A stretch of DNA of 21,551 nucleotides, taken from NCBI GenBank assembly GCA_050946775.1, contig JBMNVL010000019.1:1-21551 (forward strand). The letters are read 5' to 3'. How positions within the stretch are numbered: position 1 is the stretch's first letter; every line of letters begins with the position of its first letter. The stretch comes from UMGS1474 sp050946775 (GTDB lineage Bacteria; Bacillota; Clostridia; Oscillospirales; Acutalibacteraceae). This document shows, piece after piece, positions 6,322 through 13,291 of the stretch. The notes beneath the pieces are model-generated. The model did not search any database. It saw nothing but the letters and a program-made list of their open reading frames with translations, and was not told the origin of the DNA. A program made the translations under genes and the position numbers.

Positions 6322-6816
6322 ATGCAAAAAAAGATCAGCTCTCTCCCCTTCAAGGGGACCGCTGAACAGGCTGAGCAGCTGCAGAAGATCATCGACGCCA
6401 ACAAATCGGATTCCAGCCGGTTGATGATGGTGATGCAGCAGGCGCAGGATATCTACGGGTATCTGCCGCTCGAAGTCCAGCAGATGATCGCCGACGGCAT
6501 GGGCGTGCCGCTGGAGAAGGTCTACGGCGTGGCCACCTTCTACGCGCAGTTCGCGCTGTCTCCCAAGGGCGAGTACGACATTTCGGTGTGTCTGGGCACC
6601 GCCTGCTACGTCAAGGGCTCGGGCGACGTGTTCAACAAGATCAGCGAAACGCTGGGGATCGGCGCCGACGAGTGCACCGCCGACGGCAAGTTTTCGCTGT
6701 CCGCCTGCCGCTGCATCGGCGCCTGCGGTCTGGCCCCGGTCATGACCGTCAACGACGAGGTCTACGGCCGCCTGACGCCCGATCAGGTTCCCGACATTCT
6801 GGCCAAATACCAATAA
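6322..6816 (+). CDS. hydC: [FeFe] hydrogenase NuoE-like [2Fe-2S] subunit (HydC/HndA)
   Basis: This 164-aa protein is the thioredoxin-fold [2Fe-2S] subunit of NAD-linked multimeric hydrogenases, homologous to complex I NuoE. The N-terminal helical bundle contains MMVMQQAQDIYGYLPLEVQQ and VYGVATFYAQF. The cluster ligands are Cys90 and Cys95 (CLGTAC) and Cys131 and Cys135 (CIGAC). It is expected to sit beside the flavin subunit HydB and relay electrons. The ATG at 6322 is chosen because AGGAGG lies 10 nt upstream; a frame-compatible ATG at 6280 would add 14 residues without homology. It is the first gene of the hydrogenase operon, three bases before the next gene. Confidence 0.95.
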   Translation: MQKKISSLPFKGTAEQAEQLQKIIDANKSDSSRLMMVMQQAQDIYGYLPLEVQQMIADGMGVPLEKVYGVATFYAQFALSPKGEYDISVCLGTACYVKGSGDVFNKISETLGIGADECTADGKFSLSACRCIGACGLAPVMTVNDEVYGRLTPDQVPDILAKYQ

Positions 6817-6819
6817 GCC

Positions 6820-7368
6820 ATGCGCGAACTGTCGCTGAACATTCTGGACATCGCCCAGAATTCCATCGCCGCCGGCGCAACGCTGACCACCGTCAGCGTG
6901 GAGGAGGATCCCGCCGATGACCGGCTGCGCATCGCCGTGGCCGACAACGGCAAGGGGATGACCCCCGAACAGGTGGCCCGGGTGCGCGACCCGTTTTACA
7001 CCACCCGCACCACCCGCAAGGTGGGGATGGGGATCCCGCTTTTGCGGATGGCGGCCGAGATGACCGGCGGGGAGTTGACCATCGCGTCGACGCCCGGCGT
7101 GGGCACCACCACCGCCGCCACCTTTTCCCTGTCCCACATCGACCGGATGCCGCTGGGCGACGTGGCCGGCACCATGACGGCGCTCATCCGGATGAATCCC
7201 GATCTGGATTTCGTCTACCGCCACCGGGTGGGAGACGCGGTCTTCGAGATGGATACCCGCGCGCTGCGCCAGGTGCTCGGGGACGTGCCGCTGAGCGAGC
7301 CGGACGTGATGGCGTGGATCGGCGACTATATGGCCGAGGGACTGGCCGGCCTGAACAGTCAGGCCTGA
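6820..7368 (+). CDS. Stand-alone GHKL (histidine-kinase-type) ATPase domain protein of the hydrogenase operon
   Basis: This 182-aa protein consists of a HATPase_c domain with no sensor or phosphoacceptor-His domain. The N box is LDIAQNSIAAGA (Asn14), G1 is DNGKGM (42-47), an F-box-like DPFYTTR follows (58-63), and G2 is GMG (69-71). The C-terminal 70 residues match no domain I recognise. Genes of this type recur between the NuoE-like and HndB-like genes of clostridial bifurcating hydrogenase operons (for example in Clostridium thermocellum and Acetobacterium woodii, from memory). In A. woodii, as I recall, the product was not part of the purified enzyme. Whether it regulates, phosphorylates a partner or helps assembly is unknown. 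It begins three bases after hydC. Confidence 0.85.
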   Translation: MRELSLNILDIAQNSIAAGATLTTVSVEEDPADDRLRIAVADNGKGMTPEQVARVRDPFYTTRTTRKVGMGIPLLRMAAEMTGGELTIASTPGVGTTTAATFSLSHIDRMPLGDVAGTMTALIRMNPDLDFVYRHRVGDAVFEMDTRALRQVLGDVPLSEPDVMAWIGDYMAEGLAGLNSQA

Positions 7369-7413
7369 AAATCATAAACTCTTTTCAGCAAGAGGATATA
7401 AGGAGGAACTTTC

Positions 7414-7785
7414 ATGAAATCGTTAGCGGAACTGCAAGCCATTCGCGACAAGGCCCGCGCCAACATGACGATGCGCAGCGCCGATCACGACGGCATCCGC
7501 GTGATCGTCGGCATGGCCACCTGCGGCATCGCCGCCGGTGCCCGCCCGGTGCTGAACGCCTTCGTGGATGAAGTAAACAAACGCCAGTTGAAAGACGTGA
7601 TGGTCACCCAGACCGGCTGCATCGGTATGTGCCAGTTTGAGCCCATCGTCGAGGTGCTGGTGCCGGGTCAGGAAAAAGTGACCTACGGCAAGGTGTCGCC
7701 CGAAAAGGTGGCGCGGATCGTAACCGATCACATCGTAAACGGCAACCCGGTGGCGGAATACACCATCGGCGCTCTGCTGAAATAA
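7414..7785 (+). CDS. hndB: HndB-like thioredoxin-fold [2Fe-2S] protein
   Basis: This 123-aa protein is similar to the HndB subunit of NADP-reducing and bifurcating hydrogenases. The segment IVGMATCGIAAGARPV carries Cys37, and TGCIGMCQFEP carries Cys69 and Cys73. Only three of the four cysteines of a standard thioredoxin-like [2Fe-2S] ferredoxin are visible: the CxxxxC pair of HydC is here CGIAAG, with Gly at the second position. A bound cluster would need another ligand, or the site may be degenerate. The gene has its own AGGAGG and follows the ATPase gene after 45 nt. It ends 15 nt before hydB. It probably forms part of the hydrogenase complex. Confidence 0.88.
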   Translation: MKSLAELQAIRDKARANMTMRSADHDGIRVIVGMATCGIAAGARPVLNAFVDEVNKRQLKDVMVTQTGCIGMCQFEPIVEVLVPGQEKVTYGKVSPEKVARIVTDHIVNGNPVAEYTIGALLK

Positions 7786-7800
7786 GCAAGGAGGTTGACT

Positions 7801-9588
7801 ATGTATCGTTCCCACGTTCTGGTTTGCGGCGGTACCGGGTGTACCTCCTCGAACAGCCCCAAGATCATCGAGGCGCTTGAAAAAGAGATCGCCGCGCAGG
7901 GCCTGACCGACGAGGTCAAGGTGGTGCGCACCGGGTGCTTCGGCCTGTGCGCTCTCGGCCCGATCATGATCGTCTATCCCGAGGGAAGCTTTTATTCTCG
8001 CGTCACCCCCGAGGACGTGCCGGAGATCGTCTCCGAGCATCTGCTCAAGGGGCGCATCGTCACCCGTCTGCTCTATGACGAGACGGTGGGCAAGGACGAG
8101 ATCAAGGCGCTGAACGAAACCGATTTCTACAAAAAGCAAGTGCGTGTGGCGCTGCGCAACTGCGGCGTCATCAACCCCGAATCCATCGACGAGTACATCG
8201 CCCTCGACGGGTATCAGGCGCTGGGCAAATGCCTGACCGAGTACACCCCCGAGCAGGTGATCCAGATCGTCACCGATTCGGGTCTGCGCGGGCGCGGCGG
8301 CGGCGGATTCCCCACCGGCCGCAAATGGGGGCTGACCGCTCCCAACAAAGCCCCGCAGAAATACGTCGTGTGCAACGCCGACGAGGGCGACCCGGGCGCG
8401 TTCATGGACCGTTCGGTGCTGGAGGGCGATCCCCACTGTCTGATTGAGGCCATGGCCATCGCCGGCTACGCCATCGGCGCCACCAAGGGCTTTGTCTACG
8501 TCCGCGCCGAGTATCCCATCGCGGTGCGCCGGCTGCAGATCGCCATCGACGCGGCCCGGGAAAACGGCCTGCTGGGCAAGGACATCCTGGGCACCGGGTT
8601 TGAATTCGATATGGAGATCCGTCTGGGCGCCGGCGCTTTCGTCTGCGGCGAAGAGACCGCGCTGATGACCTCCATCGAAGGCAACCGCGGCGAACCCCGT
8701 CCCCGTCCGCCCTATCCGGCGGTCAAGGGTCTGTACGGCTGCCCGACGGTGGAAAACAACGTCGAGACCTTCGCCAACATTCCCCAGATCATCCTCAAAG
8801 GCGCCGACTGGTTTGCCTCGATGGGCACCGAAAAGTCCAAGGGCACCAAGGTGTTCGCTCTGGGCGGCAAGATCAAACATACCGGTCTGGTCGAGATCCC
8901 GATGGGCACCACCCTGCGGGAGATCATCGAGGAGATCGGCGGCGGCATCCCCAACGGCAAAAAGTTCAAAGCGGCGCAGACCGGCGGCCCGTCCGGCGGC
9001 TGTATCCCCGCCAGCCTGATCGATACCCCGATCGACTATGACAACCTGATCTCCATCGGCTGCATGATGGGCTCGGGCGGTCTGATCGTCATGGACGAGG
9101 ACACCTGTATGGTGGACATCGCCAAATTCTTCCTGGAATTCACCGTCGACGAATCCTGCGGCAAATGCACTCCCTGCCGGGTGGGCACCAAGCGGCTGCT
9201 GGAAAAACTGGAGAAGATCACCTCCGGCAACGGCACCATGGAGGATCTCGACGAGCTGGAGGAGCTGTGCTACTACATCAAGGCCAACTCCCTGTGCGGT
9301 CTGGGCCAGACGGCGCCCAACCCGGTGCTCTCCACTCTGAAATTCTTCCGCGACGAGTATGTGGCGCACGTCAAGGACAAGAAATGTCCCGCCGGCGTCT
9401 GCAAATCGCTGATGAAATACGTCATCGACCCCGACAAGTGCAAGGGCTGCACCGCCTGCGCCCGCGTCTGCCCGGTCGGCGCCATCAGCGGCACGGTCAA
9501 GGAGCCGCATACCATCGATTCGTCCAAGTGCATCAAATGCGGCGCCTGCTTCGAGAAGTGCCGCTTCGGTGCCATTGAGAAGAAATAA
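7801..9588 (+). CDS. hydB: [FeFe] hydrogenase NuoF-like flavin/NADH subunit (HydB/HndC)
   Basis: This 595-aa subunit binds FMN and NAD(H) and is the proposed site of electron bifurcation in HydABC enzymes. In order: a thioredoxin-like [2Fe-2S] domain (Cys9, Cys14, Cys46, Cys50), the NuoF core with the FMN/NADH glycine-rich loop GRGGGGFPTGRKW (about 164-176), NADEGDPGAFMDR and GAGAFVCGEETALM, and an SLBB segment. Next come the [4Fe-4S] site ESCGKCTPCRVG (about 451-462, with a later Cys in SLCGLGQ) and a C-terminal 2x[4Fe-4S] ferredoxin (CKGCTACARVC and CIKCGACFEKC). This extended architecture is typical of bifurcating HydB and not of respiratory NuoF. The ATG at 7801 follows AGGAGG; a TTG two codons earlier is rejected. 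HydA follows after 18 nt. Confidence 0.96.
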   Translation: MYRSHVLVCGGTGCTSSNSPKIIEALEKEIAAQGLTDEVKVVRTGCFGLCALGPIMIVYPEGSFYSRVTPEDVPEIVSEHLLKGRIVTRLLYDETVGKDEIKALNETDFYKKQVRVALRNCGVINPESIDEYIALDGYQALGKCLTEYTPEQVIQIVTDSGLRGRGGGGFPTGRKWGLTAPNKAPQKYVVCNADEGDPGAFMDRSVLEGDPHCLIEAMAIAGYAIGATKGFVYVRAEYPIAVRRLQIAIDAARENGLLGKDILGTGFEFDMEIRLGAGAFVCGEETALMTSIEGNRGEPRPRPPYPAVKGLYGCPTVENNVETFANIPQIILKGADWFASMGTEKSKGTKVFALGGKIKHTGLVEIPMGTTLREIIEEIGGGIPNGKKFKAAQTGGPSGGCIPASLIDTPIDYDNLISIGCMMGSGGLIVMDEDTCMVDIAKFFLEFTVDESCGKCTPCRVGTKRLLEKLEKITSGNGTMEDLDELEELCYYIKANSLCGLGQTAPNPVLSTLKFFRDEYVAHVKDKKCPAGVCKSLMKYVIDPDKCKGCTACARVCPVGAISGTVKEPHTIDSSKCIKCGACFEKCRFGAIEKK

Positions 9589-9606
9589 GAAAGGAGTGCG
9601 CTGTCA

Positions 9607-11352
9607 ATGGAAATGGTCAACGTAAAAGTCAACGGCATTGCTGTCAGCGTGCCCAAGGGTTCCACCATTCTGGAAGCCGCCCGTTACGCCGGGGTGGAGA
9701 TTCCCACCCTGTGCTTCCTCAAGGACATCAACGAGATCGGCGCCTGCCGCATCTGCGTGGTGGAGGCCACCGGCGCCCGCGGTCTGGTGACCGCCTGCGT
9801 CTATCCGGTCGCCGAGGGGATGGAGATCTCCACCAACACCGAAAAGGTGCAGAAAGCCCGCCGTACCACTCTGGAGCTGATCCTGTCCACCCACGAGAAG
9901 AAATGCCTGTCCTGCGTGCGTTCGGGCGATTGCGAGCTGCAAAAGCTCTGCCGGGACTACGGCGTGGAGGACAGCGGCAAGTACGACGGCTTCCGGCCGC
10001 ATTACGAGCTGGACACCTCCACCGCTCACCTGGTGCGGGACAACAACAAATGCGTCCTCTGCCGACGGTGCGTGGCGGCTTGTAAGCAGCAGTTCGTGTC
10101 GGTCATCGGCGCCAACGATCGCGGCATCGATACCCATATCGCCTCGCCGTTTGAGAAAAAGCTGGCCGACGTGCCCTGCGTTTCCTGCGGCCAGTGCATC
10201 GTGGTCTGCCCCACCGGCGCCCTGACCGAAAAGGACGAGACCGCGCCGGTCTGGGAGGCACTCAACGATCCCACCAAACACGTGGTGGTCCAGCCCGCGC
10301 CGTCGGTGCGCGCCACGCTGGGCGAATGCTTCGGCATGCCGATCGGCACCAACGTCGAGGGCAAAATGGTCGCGGCGCTGCGCCGTCTGGGCTTTGACAA
10401 GGTCTTCGACACCGACTTTGGCGCCGATCTGACCATCGTCGAGGAAGCCAACGAATTCGTCGAGCGGGTGAAAAACGGCGGCGTGCTGCCGATGATCACC
10501 TCCTGCTCTCCCGGCTGGGTCAAGTTCGCCGAGTATTATTACCCGGATCAGCTTACCCACCTGTCCACCTGCAAATCGCCCCAGCAGATGACCGGCGCCG
10601 TCATCAAGACCTACTACGCCGAAAAGATGGGGATCGATCCCAAGGATATCGTCGTCGTCAGCATCATGCCCTGCACCGCCAAGAAATTTGAGGTGGGACG
10701 GGACGATCAAAGCGCGGCGGGCGTGCCCGACGTGGATTACGCCCTGACCACCCGTGAACTGGGCCGGATGATCGAGCGGGCCGGGCTGAACTTCACCGCT
10801 CTGCCCGACGAGGAGTTCGACAGCCCGCTGGGCGACGATACCGGCGCGGCGGTCATCTTCGGCGCCACCGGCGGCGTGATGGAAGCCGCCCTGCGTACCG
10901 CCAACGACTGGCTGACCGGCAAGAACAACGAGTCGGTCGATTTTGAGGAAGTCCGCGGCACCCAGGGGATCAAGGAAGCCACCTACAACATCGCCGGGAT
11001 GGAGGTCAAGGTCGCGGTCGTCAGCGGCATCGAAAACGCCAACTACGTGATGAGCAAGATCAAGGACGGCACCGCTCCCTGGCATTTCGTCGAGGTCATG
11101 TGCTGCCCCGGCGGCTGCGTCAACGGCGGCGGTCAGCCCACCCAGCCCGCCTCGGTGCGCAACACGGTGGATCTCAAAGCCCTGCGCGCCAAAGCGCTGT
11201 ATGATCAGGACAAGGGTATGGCCCTGCGCAAGTCGCACGAATCTCCCGCTATCAAGAAGCTCTACGAGGAGTATCTGACCGACGGCTTCGGCGGCCACAA
11301 GGCCCACCACATCCTGCACACCAGCTACGTGGGACGCAAAAAGTTCAACTGA
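9607..11352 (+). CDS. hydA: [FeFe] hydrogenase catalytic subunit HydA (HndD type)
   Basis: This 581-aa subunit reduces protons or oxidises H2. In order: a plant-type [2Fe-2S] domain (Cys36, 47, 50, 64), a His-Cys3 [4Fe-4S] site (His96, Cys100, 103, 109), a 2x[4Fe-4S] ferredoxin domain (Cys149/152/155/159 and 191/194/197/201), and the H-cluster domain. H-cluster motifs are TSCSPGW (Cys300), MPCTAKKFE (Cys355) and EVMCCPGGC (Cys500, Cys504). A C-terminal small-subunit-like domain follows. The position after Cys300, a proton-relay cysteine in standalone enzymes such as CpI, is Ser301. Cys499 precedes the third ligand where CpI has Ala. The start at 9607 follows AAGGAG. It is the last gene of the operon. 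Maturases HydE, HydF and HydG are not in the window. Confidence 0.97.
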   Translation: MEMVNVKVNGIAVSVPKGSTILEAARYAGVEIPTLCFLKDINEIGACRICVVEATGARGLVTACVYPVAEGMEISTNTEKVQKARRTTLELILSTHEKKCLSCVRSGDCELQKLCRDYGVEDSGKYDGFRPHYELDTSTAHLVRDNNKCVLCRRCVAACKQQFVSVIGANDRGIDTHIASPFEKKLADVPCVSCGQCIVVCPTGALTEKDETAPVWEALNDPTKHVVVQPAPSVRATLGECFGMPIGTNVEGKMVAALRRLGFDKVFDTDFGADLTIVEEANEFVERVKNGGVLPMITSCSPGWVKFAEYYYPDQLTHLSTCKSPQQMTGAVIKTYYAEKMGIDPKDIVVVSIMPCTAKKFEVGRDDQSAAGVPDVDYALTTRELGRMIERAGLNFTALPDEEFDSPLGDDTGAAVIFGATGGVMEAALRTANDWLTGKNNESVDFEEVRGTQGIKEATYNIAGMEVKVAVVSGIENANYVMSKIKDGTAPWHFVEVMCCPGGCVNGGGQPTQPASVRNTVDLKALRAKALYDQDKGMALRKSHESPAIKKLYEEYLTDGFGGHKAHHILHTSYVGRKKFN

Positions 11353-11367
11353 TAGCGCGTGCTTTTC

Positions 11368-11403
11368 AAAAACCGGCTCCGGGAATCCCGGAGCCGGTTT
11401 TTT
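11368..11403 (+). terminator. Terminator of the hydrogenase operon
   Basis: A perfect 16-bp stem, AAAAACCGGCTCCGGG (11368-11383) with 11387-11402, has a 3-nt AAT loop and ends in six T residues (11398-11403). It lies 15 bases after the hydA stop, a textbook intrinsic terminator. Confidence 0.93.
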
Positions 11404-11412
11404 GCGTGGGCG

Positions 11413-11437
11413 AAACGGCGGATATTATCCGCCCGCG
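11413..11437 (+). repeat. Short palindromic module, matches 3552-3576 inverted
   Basis: It contains the perfect palindrome GGCGGATA-T-TATCCGCC (11417-11433). Twenty-three of 25 bases match the reverse complement of 3552-3576. It lies upstream of the copy B core, which begins 32 bases later. Confidence 0.6.
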
Positions 11438-11453
11438 AAACAACGATGAATTT

Positions 11454-11616
11454 GGCGGGGCACGGATGCCTCCCTTGCCTAAAGGGAGGTGGCCGAGCGT
11501 CAGCGAGGTCGGAGGGATAGTCGCCCAAAGGGCGACACGCCGCATAAGCGGCGTTATCCCCCAGTCTCGACGGCCGTCTTCGCGTCCGTCGATCCAGCCC
11601 CCTTTAGGCAAGGGGG
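11454..11616 (+). repeat. Dispersed structured repeat, copy B (148-nt core 11469-11616)
   Basis: The core has the same length as copy A. The left terminal hairpin is CCTCCCTT/AAGGGAGG with loop GCCTA (11477-11481). The right one is CCCCCTT/AAGGGGG with loop TAGGC (11605-11609), the exact reverse complement of the left loop. The centre is a three-way junction. GGGATA (11514-11519) pairs with TATCCC (11555-11560). It encloses two abutting 7-bp hairpins: GTCGCCC-AAA-GGGCGAC (11520-11536) and ACGCCGC-ATAA-GCGGCGT (11537-11554). A further hairpin pairs TCGACGG (11567-11573) with CCGTCGA (11586-11592). The copy lies between two terminators of convergent operons, in a stretch (11404-11686) with no gene. 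Confidence 0.82.
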
Positions 11617-11644
11617 CCTTGCGAGCGCCGCTGGTTTGCGGGTA

Positions 11645-11675
11645 TTGGCGGGGTGCGCATACCTCCCCTTTTACG
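11645..11675 (+). repeat. Fragment of the left end of the same structured repeat
   Basis: TTGGCGGGGTGCGCATACCTC and the bases after it repeat the copy A lead-in from 3354 with about two mismatches. The match stops soon after the first arm. This is a truncated third unit, 28 bases after copy B. Confidence 0.55.
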
Positions 11676-11686
11676 CAGCCGGCACG

Positions 11687-11724
11687 AAAAAGCGCCCGCA
11701 CGCTCAAGGGCGTGCGGGCGCTTT
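11687..11724 (-). terminator. Terminator of the DUF2975-XRE-carboxypeptidase operon
   Basis: On the minus strand a perfect 15-bp stem (11724-11710 with 11703-11689) and 6-nt loop are followed by five T residues (11691-11687). It begins 11 bases after the carboxypeptidase stop. Confidence 0.9.
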
Positions 11725-11735
11725 GGGTGATTCGG

Positions 11736-13070
11736 TTATTCCCCGTCGGAGGGTTCGGGATCGGTCGACGGGGTCGACTCAGTCGGCTCGATCGGCTGGG
11801 TCGGCTCGGTCGGGATCGCTTCGGTGGTGACGGCCGTCGACCCGGTGGTGACCGTCGTGCTCGTCGTGGGCGTCGTTTTGCTGGTGGCGGTGGTCTTTTT
11901 GGTAGTAGTCGTTTTCTTGGTGGTGGTGGTCTTCTTGGTGGTCGTCGTGGTGACGGTCGCCGCCTTCTTGAAGCCGGCGCTGAGCAGCCGGGTGGCTTCC
12001 TCGTACCGGGCGTCGCTGCCCATCACGATGACGATCAGATCGATCCCGTCCCGCCGGGCGGAGGCCATCACGCAGTTGCCGGCCTCATCGGAGGTGCCGG
12101 TCTTGATGCCGTTGGCGCCCTTGAAATAATAGGGGCTGTAGGATTTGATCAGGGCGTTGGTGCCGTACCAGGCGCCGTTGCTGCTGACCGGCATCGACAC
12201 GATATCCCGGATCATCGGGATGGTGCGCGCCTTGAGGGCGATGGTCAGCAGATCCCGGGCGGTGGTATAGTGGCCGCTGGTGGGAAAGCCGTCGGGGCAG
12301 CGGAACTGGGAATGGGTGGCGCCGATATCGTGCGCCGTCTGGTTCATATACCGCACGAACAGATCCAGCGCCTGCCGGTCGGACAGATGGGGATTGCCCG
12401 ACGCCTTGCGGGCGACGGTAACGGCGATGGTATACGCCGCGTCGCATCCCGAGGGGATCAGCAGCGCTTCCATGATGGTGCGCATCGAATAGGTGGCGCC
12501 CCGGGAGATAAACGCCCGGCTGGCTTCACCGGCCACCAGATCCTGCTCGCTGCCAACGGTGAAGGTGGTGTCGGAGGACAATTTCTGGGTGGCGACGATG
12601 GCGGTCAGCACCTTGGTGATGCTGGCGGGAGCGCAAGCGCCGTCAATGTTTTTGGAAAACAGCAGCGCGCCGTGGGTAATGTCGTACACCAGAGCGCTGC
12701 GGGCGGAAACCGTTTCCTTGATCGGGTTTTTGATCGACGAATAAGACGCGGCCGCACCGGGCACCAGCGCCGGCAGCTCCACCGACACGGTGGTAGTCGT
12801 CGTGGCGGGACGGGCAGCGGTGGAGGTGGTGCTCCCGGTTTCTCCGGTTTCCCCGGTCGTGGCGCTCGCCTCACTCGCGGACAGGCTTTCGGTCGCAGAA
12901 GGATCGGTGTCGGACGCGGTCGGCGCCCCGGTCGATTCGACCGCCGCCGTGGTGGAGGGCTCGCTTACGCCGGTATCGACCGGCACCGCTTCCTGCCCCT
13001 CACAGCCCGCGAGACTGAGCACCAGCAACCCGGCGATCAGCCCCGCCACCCATCGTTTACACATCTGCAT
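11736..13070 (-). CDS. Lipoprotein D-alanyl-D-alanine carboxypeptidase (peptidase S11, DacF/PBP5-like)
   Basis: The protein is 444 aa. A lipobox LAGC (Cys23) ends the signal peptide, so it is probably anchored to the outer face of the membrane. A Ser/Thr/Glu-rich linker spans about 24-105. The S11 catalytic domain follows (about 110-365) with SITK (Ser150 nucleophile, Lys153), SGC (207-209) and KTGT (323-326). It would remove the terminal D-Ala from peptidoglycan stem peptides. The second motif is normally SxN and here has Cys209 instead of Asn. The tail is a Thr/Lys repeat (three TTTTKK units, about 375-392) and then Thr/Pro/Glu-rich, replacing the usual PBP5 beta domain and amphipathic helix. 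Its start overlaps the XRE gene by 14 nt; a second ATG lies at 13064. Confidence 0.9.
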   Translation of the reverse strand: MQMCKRWVAGLIAGLLVLSLAGCEGQEAVPVDTGVSEPSTTAAVESTGAPTASDTDPSATESLSASEASATTGETGETGSTTSTAARPATTTTTVSVELPALVPGAAASYSSIKNPIKETVSARSALVYDITHGALLFSKNIDGACAPASITKVLTAIVATQKLSSDTTFTVGSEQDLVAGEASRAFISRGATYSMRTIMEALLIPSGCDAAYTIAVTVARKASGNPHLSDRQALDLFVRYMNQTAHDIGATHSQFRCPDGFPTSGHYTTARDLLTIALKARTIPMIRDIVSMPVSSNGAWYGTNALIKSYSPYYFKGANGIKTGTSDEAGNCVMASARRDGIDLIVIVMGSDARYEEATRLLSAGFKKAATVTTTTTKKTTTTKKTTTTKKTTATSKTTPTTSTTVTTGSTAVTTEAIPTEPTQPIEPTESTPSTDPEPSDGE

Positions 13071-13287
13071 GATCTATCGCATCCTTTTCTTTATAATACG
13101 TCATCAAGTCGCCGGGGCGGCAATCCAGCACCCGGCAGATCGCGTCGATGCTCGTCAGCCGCACCGCCGCCGCCCGGTCATCCCGCAGAGCCGCCAGGCT
13201 GGGCAGCGGGATCCCGGTTTTGTCGGACAACTCGGTCATGCCCATCCCCCGTTCTTTCAACAGGGCGTCCAACGTGATCTCGATCAT
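13057..13287 (-). CDS. Small XRE-family helix-turn-helix regulator (YozG-like)
   Basis: This 76-aa protein is essentially one Cro/CI-type DNA-binding domain: MTELSDKTGIPLPSLAALRD is the helix-turn-helix, and SIDAICRVLDCRPGDLMTY is the conserved C-terminal helix pair. Small regulators of this type are very often paired with a DUF2975 membrane protein, as here (B. subtilis YozG/YoaS are an example). It starts 4 bases after the DUF2975 stop and overlaps the carboxypeptidase start by 14 nt. Its ribosome-binding site is weak, which suggests translational coupling. Target genes are unknown; autoregulation is plausible but not shown. Confidence 0.87.
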   Translation of the reverse strand: MIEITLDALLKERGMGMTELSDKTGIPLPSLAALRDDRAAAVRLTSIDAICRVLDCRPGDLMTYYKEKDAIDHADV

Positions 13288-13291
13288 ACTC

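Noticed and set aside
11454..11616. CRISPR array or transposon with transposase at the repeat copies
   Set aside because: There are no regular spacer-repeat units and no transposase frame; the copies are separate, 8 kb apart and non-coding.
11406..11735. Plus-strand open frame covering repeat copy B and running antisense through the carboxypeptidase
   Set aside because: It begins in structured repeat sequence between two terminators, and its translation is repeat-derived and Gly/Arg-rich.
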